The notes under the pieces are model-generated. The model did not search any database. It saw only the letters and a program-made list of their open reading frames with translations, and had not been told where the DNA came from. DNA of 64,000 bases from Mytilisepta virgata (taxonomy: Eukaryota; Mollusca; Bivalvia; Mytilida; Mytilidae): assembly GCA_028015205.1 (NCBI GenBank), contig CM051521.1, positions 108,352,513-108,416,512 on the forward strand. The letters run 5' to 3'. A program made the position numbers and the translations under genes. How positions within the stretch are numbered: the first letter of the stretch is position 1; every line of letters begins with the position of its first letter. This document shows, piece after piece, positions 1 through 42,500 of this stretch.

Positions 1-693
1 TTAATTTTGGACCCTTTGGACCTTAATGTTGACCAATTTGAAAACGGGACCAAAAATTAAGAATCTAAATACACGGTTAGATTCGGCATATCAAAGAACC
101 CCATTAGTTCAATTTTCGATGAAATCAAACAAAGTTTAATTTTGGACCCTTTTGGCCCCTAATTCCTAAACTGTTGGGACCAAAACTCCCAAAATCAATC
201 CCAACCTTCCTTTTGTGGTCATAAACCTTGTGTTTAAATTTCATAAATTTCTATTTACTTATACTAAAGTTATTGTGCAAAAACCAAGAAAAATGCTTAT
301 TTGGGCCCTTTTTTAGCCCCTAATTCCTAAACTGTTGGGACCAAAACTCCCAAAAACAATCCCAACCTTCCTTTTGTGGTCATAAACCTTGTGTTAAAAT
401 TTCATAGATTTCTGTTTACTTATACTAGAGTTATTGTGCGAAAACCAAGAAAAATGCTTATTGGGCCCTTTTTTGGCCCCTAATTCTTAAACTGTTGGGA
501 CCAAAACTCCCAAAATCAATCCCAACCTTCCTTTTGTGGTCATAAACCTTGTGTTTAAATTTCATAGATTTCTATAAACTTATACTAAAGTTATAGTGCG
601 AAAACCAAATGTCTTCGGACGCCAACGACGGACGACGACAACGACGACGCCAACGTCATACCAATATACGACCGCAAAAATTTTGCGGTCGTA
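1..693 (-). mobile_element. Family A (pearl/Helentron-like) element, cut by window edge
   Basis: Read on the minus strand, the element starts with a perfect 27-bp palindrome (667-693; arm TACGACCGCAAAA), a (GTC)n-type microsatellite (about 610-650), then three ~160-bp core units (each with 'GGACCAAAACTCCCAAAA' on the plus strand). The innermost part (1-150) is the 261-bp satellite unit, so the rest of the element lies outside the window. Confidence 0.85.
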
Positions 694-960
694 TAATAAT
701 ATTTATAATAATATCTGCTACTTGTCCTCAGGAAATGACTTTTCTAATCATTTTAATGCATTGCAGATTAAAATATAAAATACACCTTGGGTAAATAAGA
801 ATTATTTTTTTAAATCACTCAATCACTAAAATAAGTTTTTTTTATACAAAATACATGTGACTACATTGGAAAATGAGTAGCTAAATTCATATAACCTGAA
901 TACTGCTATATCTAGATTACTTTTCAATTGCCGTCAGAATGTTTTCTTTAAACTCATAAT
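694..960. other. No recognisable feature, AT-rich spacer
   Basis: AT-rich single-copy-looking sequence between a repeat element and a tandem array; no PARG exon recognised. Confidence 0.5.
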
Positions 961-961
961 T

Positions 962-1390
962 GTTTGGGGGCTTTAGCCTATGACTGTTTTTTGTTGGGTA
1001 TTTTCTGACAGAGGTTACACTGAAATTGTTTAAACTAGACTAATATGGTTTTTTGCTGGGTATTTTTCTGAAAGAGGTTCCATTGTGATTGTTTTGACTA
1101 GTGACAGGGATTCTACTGTAATTGTTTGGACTAGCCTATGACTGTTTTTTTTTTTAATATTTTCTGACAGGTTCCATTGTAATTGTTTGGACTAGCCTAT
1201 TACTGTTTTTTTGTTGGGTATTTTCTGACAGAGGTTCCACTGTAATTGTTTGCACTAGTATATGTCTGTCTTTTGTTGAATATTTTCTGACAGGTTCCAC
1301 TGTAATTGTTTGGACTAGCCTATGACTGCTTTTTGTTGGGTACTTTTTGACATAGGTTCCACTGTAATTGTATGGACTAGCCTATCAGAG
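962..1390 (+). repeat. 62-bp tandem repeat, about seven copies
   Basis: Imperfect head-to-tail copies of a unit with TAGCCTATGACTGTTTTTTG, TTGGGTATTTTCTGACAG and GGTTCCACTGTAATTGTTTG. Copies differ by indels in the T-run and by loss of 'AGAG'. Minisatellite in the DNA downstream of the last visible PARG exon. Confidence 0.85.
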
Positions 1391-1448
1391 ATTGCAAATA
1401 TCGTGTAGCATGGTATAATTTCAACCGAAGTTGATAATATTTAGTTTA

Positions 1449-2570
1449 CTAATTTTTCATATGTTGTTTTAATGCAGTTTTAAAACCATCGTGGTCTTTT
1501 ATTGATTTTATGCTATTTGGAAGCACATTCCAATCTTTAACAGCACTAAAGAAAAAAGATGACGAGTCCACTCCTTTAATTTTAGGAACAACAAAATTCA
1601 ATTGGCTTGATCTTGTATTATATCCATGGTGTTCGTTAACTTTTATAAAATTTTCTTTTAAATATGCTGGACATTTGTTGTAAATTTTATGTACATGTCC
1701 TAATCTTAATTGTTTTACTCTTTTTTCTATAGTTAAAAATACAACACTTTGATATTTCTGGCTAGCGAACACTTGATCTTGGACCTAAGTTTTTTATAAA
1801 TCTTACCGTTTTGTTCTGGACAATCTGAAGTTTGTTTTTTAAGGTTTGTGATACCATGATGTGTAGGAATAGTCAAAATGACATTGGATTAAAGCCGTTG
1901 TAAGAGTTTTGCAAGTTTCTGTTGACAAGCAGCTTGCTTTACGGTACATAAATTTCAATCTAGAATTTACCTTTTTGATTATGGAATTAACTGTACTTTC
2001 TCCTGATAAGTTTTGATCTATGTCTATGCCTAAATATTTAAGTCTCGGCTGTAAGTCAATAACATGATCGTTACACTGCATCTTAAAATTTTTAATTTTT
2101 TTCAGTTTAAGTTTCGGACCAAAGATAATGCATTCTGTTTTGCCTAAATGTAAAGATTGCTTATGTCAAAGAGCCATTTGCTACAAGACTCAAGTTCCTT
2201 TCCTAATTTATGTGCGATAATGTCTGGGTCTTTATGGGAAAATATTATGGTGCTGTCATCTGCATAAAGCAAGAGTTTGCAGTCAGATTGAATACTGATA
2301 GACATATCATTAACATAACATAGGAAAAGCAGAGGGCCTAATATGCTTCCCTGGGGTACTCCACAAGTTATATTTAGGAGTTCAGATTCCTTCCCGTTTA
2401 TATTTACAAGTTGTTTCCTTCCTGTTATGTATGATTCAAACCATTTGACATTTTTAACCCCCATAGTTCTTAATTTCTGGCATAGTATTTGATGGTCAAC
2501 TGTGTCAAAGGCTTTTTGTAAGTCTATCATAACCATCACTGTAAATAATCCTTTTTTCTTTGGTTAGATC
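1449..2570 (-). mobile_element. Decayed non-LTR retrotransposon (CR1/jockey-like), RT and C-terminus
   Basis: Three minus-strand reading frames, broken by frameshifts, form the 3' part of a LINE ORF2. 2539-2144 has the RT motifs DLQKAFDTVDH, GVPQGSILGPLLF and LYADDSTI; 2081-1839 continues with LKYLGIDID and the thumb; 1772-1449 is the C-terminal tail (RLGHVHKIYNKCPAYL ... DWNVLPNSIK). The endonuclease half is absent and the frame is broken, so it is not active. Clade not certain. Confidence 0.85.
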
Positions 2571-2663
2571 ATAACTGAACTGGTTCCCCATCTTTCGCTG
2601 CCGTGTTTTTTCAGAACCATAACTTCCTATAGATACCAGTTCAATTAAAACTGATGACAGAAA

Positions 2664-33095
<30,432 letters not shown>

Positions 33096-34079
33096 TCTAT
33101 AGAGAATCTAACAAATAAATATACACATACTCAATGTCCCTAAGTGATTGGATCTATGACAATGCAATTAAGCAAATCATATTCTTAGAAATGAATTTTT
33201 ATCCCTACAATTCTGGAAAAGAGTTTCAAAAAAAAAGTTTTGTACAGGTACACTGATATTTTTAATTTGGGGTCAACAGCTTACTGTTGCCCACACTTTA
33301 TTCTACGCACACTTACTATAATGTTAGGTTATTGTGACATTGTAAAATACAAACAATTTTATGTTTTAATAAATTTTGATGTACAGTAATAATTTGAAGA
33401 AAATTGAAAATATATTGCTTTTTAAAACCATTTACTCTTTTACTATATTACATGAAACCTCATAAACATGAAAAAGAATTTTAATCACAATCCAATGAGA
33501 AACATTTATCGACTTGTTTCCCTTAATCAAGTTACCTACAGAAGATAATAAAAGTCCCTTCCTTTTCACTAAAAAACCAAAGGGAGATAACTACAGTTAT
33601 CCCCCCATTTCTTGGTAATGGCAGCAGTTTCTTAACTAACTAAACTTTACACCAAAGTTTAATATTTTCAGTCGACAGAATATCGCTTCACAATAGAAAA
33701 CCATGCAAATGCCAATTGTACAGATGGCATACATGTATTTTGTTGGTACAGTTGATTTCTCCTACATGTAAATCAACAGTGACCGGTGTACTTTTTTAAA
33801 TTCAAATTTTTGTTTTAAAAGTATTCAATACATCTTTGCAATAATATATATATTTCTAGGACCCTTTCATTGGCCTCTTTTGTTATCTACAATTTTTAGA
33901 ATATTTCCAATTATTTCTGGCTAGTTTTTTTTTAAAAACCAAATGCTAAAGTTAGTCCACAAAAAATAATTCAACTTGCTATTACAGTCAACTCCACTTA
34001 ATTGCAAACCTATCATTAGAATTCCTTTTTTTTTCACATAAACAACAAAACGGATAACATGTTTAATACTATTGAAAAA

Positions 34080-34258
34080 GCACTTTGTTCCCTGGTTAAC
34101 TTCTTGTTCTCAGAAAACCCTCTTTATGACTCCAAAATGCACTTTGTTCTCTGGTTAACTTCTTGTTCTGAGAAAACCCTCTTAATGACTCCAAAATGCA
34201 CTTTGTTCCCTGGTTAACCTCTTGTTCTGAGAAAACCCTCTTAATGACTCCAAAATCC
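34080..34258 (+). repeat. 60-bp tandem repeat, three copies
   Basis: GCACTTTGTTCCCTGGTTAA ... AGAAAACCCTCTTAATGACT ... CCAAAAT, three adjacent near-identical copies. Confidence 0.9.
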
Positions 34259-34459
34259 ATTTAAAGGATCTTATTTCCAAAACTGTAGGAGTTTTAAGTA
34301 TCTGTCTAATTAAGTCCTATCTGGGCCCCTTGTCTTGATACATGGACCAAAATCAGAATTCATAAACTAATTAAACCTTAATACATATCTACAGATGATG
34401 GACAATACTTTGCAAAAAGAATTTTTGTTCTATCTAAAAACGAAAGACCTTTGGGAATA

Positions 34460-34950
34460 TCTTATAATGGTACCAGCAAGATTGGATCCCAGACATCTCT
34501 TTTTGTAGTCAGCCCTTTAACAAACTGAGCTAAAAAGGATTTTCTCAAGCACAGCTGATTAAGGATGGCGTTAAAGTTCGAAACTTCGAAATATACAACT
34601 TTCCTCCCCCTTTAATTTACCATCTCATAGGTTACTGCTTTAACTGTAACGTATGTCGTAGACGGACATTCGGAAAGCCTCGTCATACCCTTCCTTGTCG
34701 CCTTTGCCGCAATTCAAAGTTTGTCAATGCCAAAGATATTTCATAATTGAAACTTTGGACACCCTAGAACAATTTTGAATGCTCAATTGAATTCCACTGT
34801 TAGAGCATTTCTCACAGCCATCATTGTGAAAATCATAAAATGGCATCTCTGGGATTCAATCCCAGGCTAGTACCTCTCTCTCTTTGCATTAAGCAATTTA
34901 AATGACTGAGCCAAAGAAAAAATCTCCAAGCACAGCAGATTATGGCTGGT
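34460..34950 (-). repeat. Two tRNA-derived SINE-like copies
   Basis: Minus strand, 34580-34460: TTTTTAGCTCAGTTTGTTAA then CTGGGATCCAATC; 34950-34830: TTTGGCTCAGTCATTTAAAT then GGGATTGAATCCCAG. Both have A- and B-box-like spacing, but neither folds as a tRNA. Confidence 0.55.
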
Positions 34951-35329
34951 TTTAAACTTCCAACTATAAAATTAAACAGAACACAAATTTAAAGTGCAAC
35001 TGTGATAGCAATTACTTATTGACTATCTCAGTCAATATATTTTATCCAAATTCATCATAGTTCTGTGTAGAGGAAATCAACGTTTAATGATTTTTCAATA
35101 TACAGTTTTAGTATTAGTGTTGGAAATTATTTGGTCAGATTTTTTCAGTCTAACAGAACATGAGATTTTTATTTTACATTAATTACAGCACTTTTCCTGT
35201 AATTTCTTGGTTTTAAACATTACCTCCCATGAATTAAATGTTCTTATATTTTTTTTACATTATATTATGGTTCTGTAATCACTCCAACTGCCTGTCATCT
35301 AGCATAATTTACTTATTTAGGATCAGGAT

Positions 35330-35480
35330 TACAAAACAAGGCCAAACGTTTCTGGGAGCACTTTCTGCTCTTTAAACATGTGTGGTAGACCAACATTTCC
35401 TGAGGAAGATTCCGCCATCTTTGCTTAATCAGAATTCCTTGCAAAATCGAGGATCATTACCTGTTGTTCAATTGATTGGC
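35330..35480 (-). promoter_or_regulatory. Possible PARG promoter / 5' exon with YY1-type site
   Basis: The minus strand reads GCAAAGATGGCGGAATCTTC at about 35428-35409, a near-consensus YY1 motif (AAGATGGCGG) of the kind found at or just downstream of metazoan start sites. The acceptor before the first PARG coding exon implies an upstream non-coding exon, and this is the best candidate seen. No clear donor was recognised, so the assignment is tentative. Confidence 0.3.
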
Positions 35481-35960
35481 TTGATGGTCACACCAGAAAT
35501 TTGAAAATTAATATTTTAAAACATGAAGCATTTCTACCTTTAAATTGCAATCACTGAGAAACTGAAGATCAAAGTTGACACAAAAATTGCAAGTGAAAAT
35601 GATCATAAGTTAGTAAGGACAATATTTTCTAACATTTTACTTTATTTTAATATATCTATTTTTTCAACTTATAAAATATTTTCTTATTGTTTGAAAATGT
35701 GTGCATAAACTTTAATTAGGTACTATTCTGTCCTTCATGTTGAAGTTTTGCTTGATAGGATAATTTCCTCGCATTTGTGAGCAATCACAGAAAAATTTGA
35801 TTGACCAGACCTGTAAAACAATTACCAATAGTATTTTGTTACTTTTTGATGCTCAAAGGGGATATTGAATGTTTAATAAAACTGTGAGTCAAGTGTAAGG
35901 CATGGTTCAATTTCAGTTAAAACATCCACAGGCACAAGATGTTTATCAATATTAAAAAAA

Positions 35961-36034
35961 TTGGGGCAATGGGAAGAAAATAGTGTCAATTATGTATAGA
36001 AAATAACTGACACTTTTTTCTTCCCATTACCCCT
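35961..36034. repeat. Hairpin / foldback repeat
   Basis: GGGGCAATGGGAAGAAAATA and its inverse ATTTTTTCTTCCCATTACCCC-type arm (written in part: TTCTTCCCATTACCCC) flank a short loop. A 22-base C-run follows at about 36067-36090. It lies between the two divergent genes. Confidence 0.7.
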
Positions 36035-36479
36035 ATTTCAGCATTGCTTTCACCTCAATGAGTTTTACCCCCCCCCCCCCCCCCCCCCGTGGTAACAAAA
36101 TATCTCCTATATTGTATTGATAGAACGTCTTGTGCCATATAATGCCAAGATTGTTAACAGATTAAGAAAATCAAATGTAATTATAGAGAGTTACCCAGAT
36201 TTTGGGCGAAATATTTTTTGGTTTCAATAAATGAAACTTTGAACAAACTGTCACCCTTGTAAATCTAGATAATATCATACAAAATATCAAAATATACTGT
36301 AGCCGGAAATGAAACTGAAAGTAGGTGCGTCATGATGTACATCATATTTTTTTTTATTTGTACATCAAAATTATATATGAAAATACAAAATTTAGATAAT
36401 GTTTTAATATGGTATTTAAATATTACTTTCTAATTAAATTTCTACAAACAAAATTGCGAAATTAATTTTATCGTCTTAA

Positions 36480-36533
36480 TTTTTCAACTTCCGGTCTGCC
36501 TTTCTTCCGTCGTCAACAAATTCACCCAACATG
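36480..36533 (+). promoter_or_regulatory. RPS24: RPS24 core promoter and ATG-only exon 1
   Basis: An ETS-type ACTTCCGG (about 36488-36495) is followed by a pyrimidine tract (CTGCCTTTCTTCCG) and then CACCCAACATG with the ATG at 36531-36533, directly followed by donor GTACGA. This is the expected layout of a ribosomal-protein gene: a 5' TOP tract at the cap and an exon 1 that carries only the start codon. The exact start site within the pyrimidine tract is not determined. Confidence 0.8.
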
Positions 36534-39500
36534 GTACGAACCAGTGTTAAAGCAATCGTTCAGAATCCCTCGTTGTATTATGCCATCATAAATTGTAGTT
36601 TAATAAATTTTATGAAATAATATTCATTCTACAATTTTGATAACCCATACGAACTGAATACTAAAATTTAGTGTTGTAATACTGCAATCCAGAGTTCGCG
36701 AATACCTCAAATTTTCTGTCAGTCATAGGACTGACAAAATGCAAAATTCTGCCGGTCCCACAAAAAAAATTGGTGGTCCTACAATTTGCGAAACTTTTAA
36801 CAACAAAAGATGATTAGGCCATGTTCATTATTAACTGGAACATCAACAGCAAACCTGAAAATAAACTGAAAAGTGAAAAAAAAAATCTTTTATTTGTATA
36901 AAATTTTATTCTTCTGCGGCAAATTTGGTGATACTAAATAACACCTATGTTTTAGGAAATTAGAAAAACTGATGGGAAATTATGGTTTTTGTTGTTATGG
37001 GATCGTTGTTGACTTCCAGTAGATTGATTTGTGTAATGAATGGTACATAAAACAAGACGAAATTAAAGCCCACATTTTCAGAGTTGTTATATCATTTGTT
37101 TTTCATGAATTATCAATGTTATTAAAAATTGCCCTTTTAAATCCACAAACAACAATGGTGACAACTTCAAACAACCCGCCATCTTTTGACATGGGGGCAA
37201 CATGTGGTCATAATTCGGAACGGAACCTAATGTGAATATTTATTTGATTTGTTTCTTTCATCTTCGAATAAGATCAATGTCAATTCAATTTATAGATTAA
37301 AGAAAAGGATTTGTGAATTCATTGAAGTAAAATATGTTTAATTTTGTAATATTAATTTAAATTTCATACTTGTGTTTAACACGAAATTGGAAGCGTAGTT
37401 ATACTGAACTTTATTTTGTTGTTACTATCTTAACCTAACTTCCAGGTGCAAAAAATCGATTGAATTTGTTAAAAATTTTGTATTTATAACATTTATTTTC
37501 ATGTTTTGGATGAATAAACTTATTTGTTTCGAGGAATGGAAGACTCAATGATGACAAAAACTAATTAAGTTGATGAATAATTTTGAAAATTCCGACTTGA
37601 CAAATTAAGAGATTTTTCCATGAAATTCTAAAACTGATGAGCAGTCGGACAATCGGGCCGGCACAAGACAAATACCGGACCTTATGAAATTTTGGCGGTC
37701 GGGACCGACAGGACCTATGATTTTCACGAATTCTGGCAGTTTATTTCTTTTAGTGATGTAGCCTACCTATCAGTTCTGAAATTTATCTTTGGTATTTGTG
37801 CCTGAATGTATTATGTGTTTGTTATCTATTAATATTAACAATCTTTTTGGTCGAGTTTAATTGCTCGCGTCAGACATGATATTAATTATCGGCAAAAGAA
37901 TACCGAAACGATACAAAGATGAAATTAAAAGTTCTACAAGTTACAAAAAATGGGCTGCAACAATTACACTAATGCAAAAAGAGGCGTACCTACCAATATG
38001 CTATTAAAAAAATTGTATGGCTATTTTTAAAAGAATTTATCACAAAGGTGTTTTAATGTTTAAATGCATCGATAATCTTGCTCCAGAATATTTATGTGAT
38101 TCTTCAACTTATTCTTTACGATCAACAAAAAGCAGAAACTTTGTTTGTACCTCGTTCAAATACATATTTTATGAAGAAAAGTTTATACTATTCTGGAATT
38201 ATTTTCTGGAATTCTTTCTGAACAGACCTAAAATTGAATAAAAATATTGAAACATGCAAAAGAAATTATACAGATTACTTAAAGCTCTGTGAAGCTTTCT
38301 AAATTTGTTAAATTATAGTCAGAGTGATGGAAAGCGAGATATTCTATTAGTATTGTTTCAATGTTTATATTAAATGCATATAATTTTATTGATTATATAT
38401 GTGTATATAGGTGGTCTACAGTGTGTGGATTGTAGAAATTGGATCAATGGTAGATTAATCTATTTGTGTTTTATTCATTTATATTTTAATTGAGGGCCTC
38501 AGGGAAGATAAGCTTTTTAATGCTAATTATGTTAACCTCTTTAAATAAAGATATTACTTACTTATTTACTTACTTACTTACTATACCCAACCTAGCACGA
38601 AAGTCTTGAAGATGAAAAAGATTTTGGCACAGACTAATTGAATATATTATTTACAAATCTGCTTTTTGCAATGCTAAAGTTTTTGAAATATTCAATTTCA
38701 GAGTGAAGGAGCCACAATTCGTACAAGGAAATTCATGACAAATCGTCTGCTGTGCCGGAAGCAGATGGTAAGATTTATTATACTCCCACCTGCCTTGCTT
38801 GATGGACACTGGATTACTGTATGGAATATAGAAAATAAATTTCAGTTGCAAAATTTTCTGCAACTGTAGGCTACAAGTAATTCATAGTTGATGTAAAGTT
38901 GTAAACCATGACACTGATCAGACAGTTGTGAGCTATATCTCAACAGTTACACACTGTCAGGTCCTTAATGTGGTGGAGCATATTTGCAAGATGTTAGCTT
39001 ACAGTTTTTTTGTTTTTATTCTCTTAACTTTGATATTCCATATGCGGAGAAATTTAATTTTAACGAGTAATAACTAACAGTGAACTGTTACGAAGTCTCC
39101 CAAACGAAGTAACTGATATTTCAAATGCCTTACATTTCATTCAATAAATTATTTGTTTTTATACGCCTGTCAAAATTTTGACGGGAAGTATTATGGTATA
39201 CAAATGTCCGGCGTCCGTCTGTCCGTCGTAAACATGGCGCACTGTAACTTGAGAACAACTTATCCAAATATCATGAAACTTAATATAGTTCTTTCTTATG
39301 ATAGTCAAACGATCTGTATACTTTTTGGTGAAAATAAGAATAAAACTTTGAGTTATGGGACTTTATAACTAAAACTGGTGTGCTTTTTATACGACCGCAA
39401 AATTTTTGCGGTCGTATATTGGTATGACGTTGGCGTCGTCGTCGTCTGCGTAGTCGTCCGAAGACATTTGGTTTTCGCACTATAACTTTAGTATAAGTTA

Positions 39501-42500
39501 ATAGAAATCTATGAAATTTAAACACAAGGTTTATGACCACAAAAGGAAGGTTGGGATTGTTTTTGGGAGTTTTGGTCCCAACAGTTTAGGAATTAGGGGC
39601 CAAAAAAGGGCCCAATAAGCATTTTTCTTGGTTTTCGCACAATAACTTTAGTATAAGTAGACAGAAATCTATGAAATTTTAACACAAGGTTTATGACCAC
39701 AAAAGGAAGGTTGGGATTGTTTTTGGGAGTTTTGGTCCCAACAGTTTAGGAATTAGGGGCTAAAAAAGGGCCCAAATAAGCATTTTTCTTGGTTTTTGCA
39801 CAATAAATTTAGTATAAGTAAATAGAAATTTATGAAATTTAAACACAAGGTTTATGACCACAAAAGGAAGGTTGGGATTGATTTTGGGAGTTTTGGTCCC
39901 AACAGTTTAGGAATTAGGGGCCAAAAGGGTCCAAAATTAAACTTTGTTTGATTTCATCGAAAATTGAACTATTGGGGTTCTTTGATATGCCGAATCTAAC
40001 CAAGCATTTAGATTCTTAATTTTTGGTCCCGTTTTCAAATTGGTCTACATTAAGGTCCAAAGGGTCCAAAATTAAACTTAGTTTGATTTTAACAAAAATT
40101 GAATTCTTGGGGTTCTTTGATATGCTGAATCTAAACATGTACTTAGTTTTTTTATTATGGGCCCAGTTTTCAAGTTGGCCCAAATCGGGGTCCAAAATTA
40201 AACTTTGTTTGATTTCATCGAAAATTGAACTATTGGGGTTCTTTGATATGCCGAATCTAACCAAGCATTTAGATTCTTAATTTTTGGTCCCGTTTTCAAA
40301 TTGGTCTACATTAAGGTCCAAAGGGTCCAAAATTAAACTTAGTTTGATTTTAACAAAAATTGAATTCTTGGGGTTCTTTGATATGCTGAATCTAAACATG
40401 TACTTAGTTTTTATACGACCGCAAAATTTTTGTGGTCGTATATTGGTATGACGTTGGCGTCGTCGTCGTCGTCCGTCGGAGTCTGTAGACATTTGGTTTT
40501 CGCACTATAACTTTAGTATAAGTTAATAGAAATCTATGAAATTTAAACACAAGGTTTATGACCACAAAAGGAAGGTTGGGATTGATTTTGGGAGTTTTGG
40601 TCCCAACAGTTTAAGAATCAGGGGCCAAAAAAGGGCCCAATAAGCATTTTTCTTGGTTTTCGCACAATAACTCTAGTATAAGTAAATAGAAATCTATGAA
40701 ATTTTAACACAAGGTTTATGACCACAAAAGGAAGGTTGGGATTGTTTTTGGGAGTTTTGGTCCCAACAGTTTAGGAATTAGGGGCTAAAAAAGGCCCAAA
40801 TAAGCATTTGTCTTGGTTTTTGCACAATAACTTTAGTATAAGTAAATAGAAATCTATGAAATTTAAACACAAGGTTTATGACCACAAAAGGAAGGTTGGG
40901 ATTGATTTTTGGAGTTTTGGTCCCAACAGTTTAGGAATTAGGGGCCAAAAGGGTCCAAAATTAAACTTTGTTTGATTTCATCGAAAATTGAACTATTGGG
41001 GTTCTTTGATATGCCGAATCTAACCGTGCATTTAGATTCTTAATTTTTGGTCCCATTTTCAAATTGGTCTACATTAAGGTCCAAAGGGTCCAAAATTAAA
41101 CTTAGTTTGATTTTAACAAAAATTGAATTCTTGGGGTTCTTTGATATGCTGAATCTAAACATGTACTTAGTTTTTTTTATTATGGGCCCAGTTTTCAAGT
41201 TGGTCCAAATCGGGGTCCAAAATTAAACTTTGTTTGATTTCATCGAAAATTGAACTATTGGGGTTCTTTGATATGCCGAATCTAACCGTGCATTTAGATT
41301 CTTAATTTTTGGTCCCGTTTTCAAATTGGTCTACATTAAGGTCCAAAGGGTCCAAAATTAAACTTAGTTTGATTTTAACAAAAATTGAATTCTTGGGGTT
41401 CTTTGATATGCTGAACCTAAACATGTACTTAGTTTTTTTATTATGGGCCCAGTTTTCAAGTTGGTCCAAATCGGGGTCCAAAATTAAAGCTAAAAAAGGG
41501 GTAAATTATTTTTTTTGGGGGGTGGGGGCAATTCTCCACAGCATATTGTATCGCACAAGAATTCAAAAATTGAATATAAATTCAAATCATATGACCAATT
41601 CTAAGTTCTTTATTTCAGTTATTCTGTTTTAGAAACCTATTATGTGTCAAATATTTCAAGAAATTTTCAATTACACAGTATTGTGCAATAGCAAGAATCA
41701 GTATAATTTAAACCAATTTACATTATTTACATTACAATTAAAGGATAACTTCAGTAACACCCAACAATGACTTCAATCCAAACATATATATTGAATAAAC
41801 TTACAAATCAGAAATTTTAAAATTATATGATACTAACATACATACTACTGCTAACAATTAAATATGACTTAGAGCAAATATGACAACATGATTATAAAAA
41901 TATGTACAAAGAGGGATAACTCTTTTTTTTATCTCAAATTTTGAATATGTGCTGATGAAGCTTTTTTGTTTATCTCATCTAAACTGCTTTTAAATTATGC
42001 ATATTTAAAATTTGCCATCCATGACTATGATGTCATTTTCTATTTTAATACGTTATGGTGTATTTAAATGGGCTGTTATGGTTGCAAAGTATCAAGAGAA
42101 ATGGGGGGGGGGGGGGGGGGGTGAAAACAAAATTTAGGGGGGGGGGAATGAGAAATTGGGGAGGGGGCAATTTTTTTCTCATTTCATAATTCATAAATTA
42201 AAAAGGAAATTTCAAATTTTTTTTAGCAAAAAAGGGGGGGTTACAATAAATTTTATTGTTTTTTGTTGTTTTTTTTTTTGGGAGGGGGAGTCAATGTGCA
42301 ACTTCATAGTGTATTGCACAAAAGCTAAAAAAGGGGTAAATTTTTTTTTTTTTTTTTTGGGGGGGGGGGGGGGGGCAATTCTCCACAGCATATTGTATTG
42401 CACAAGAAGCAAAAAATTGAATATAAATTGAAATCATATGACCAATTCTAAGTTCTTTGGTTTCAGTTATTCTGTGTCAGAAACCTATTATGTGTCAAAT

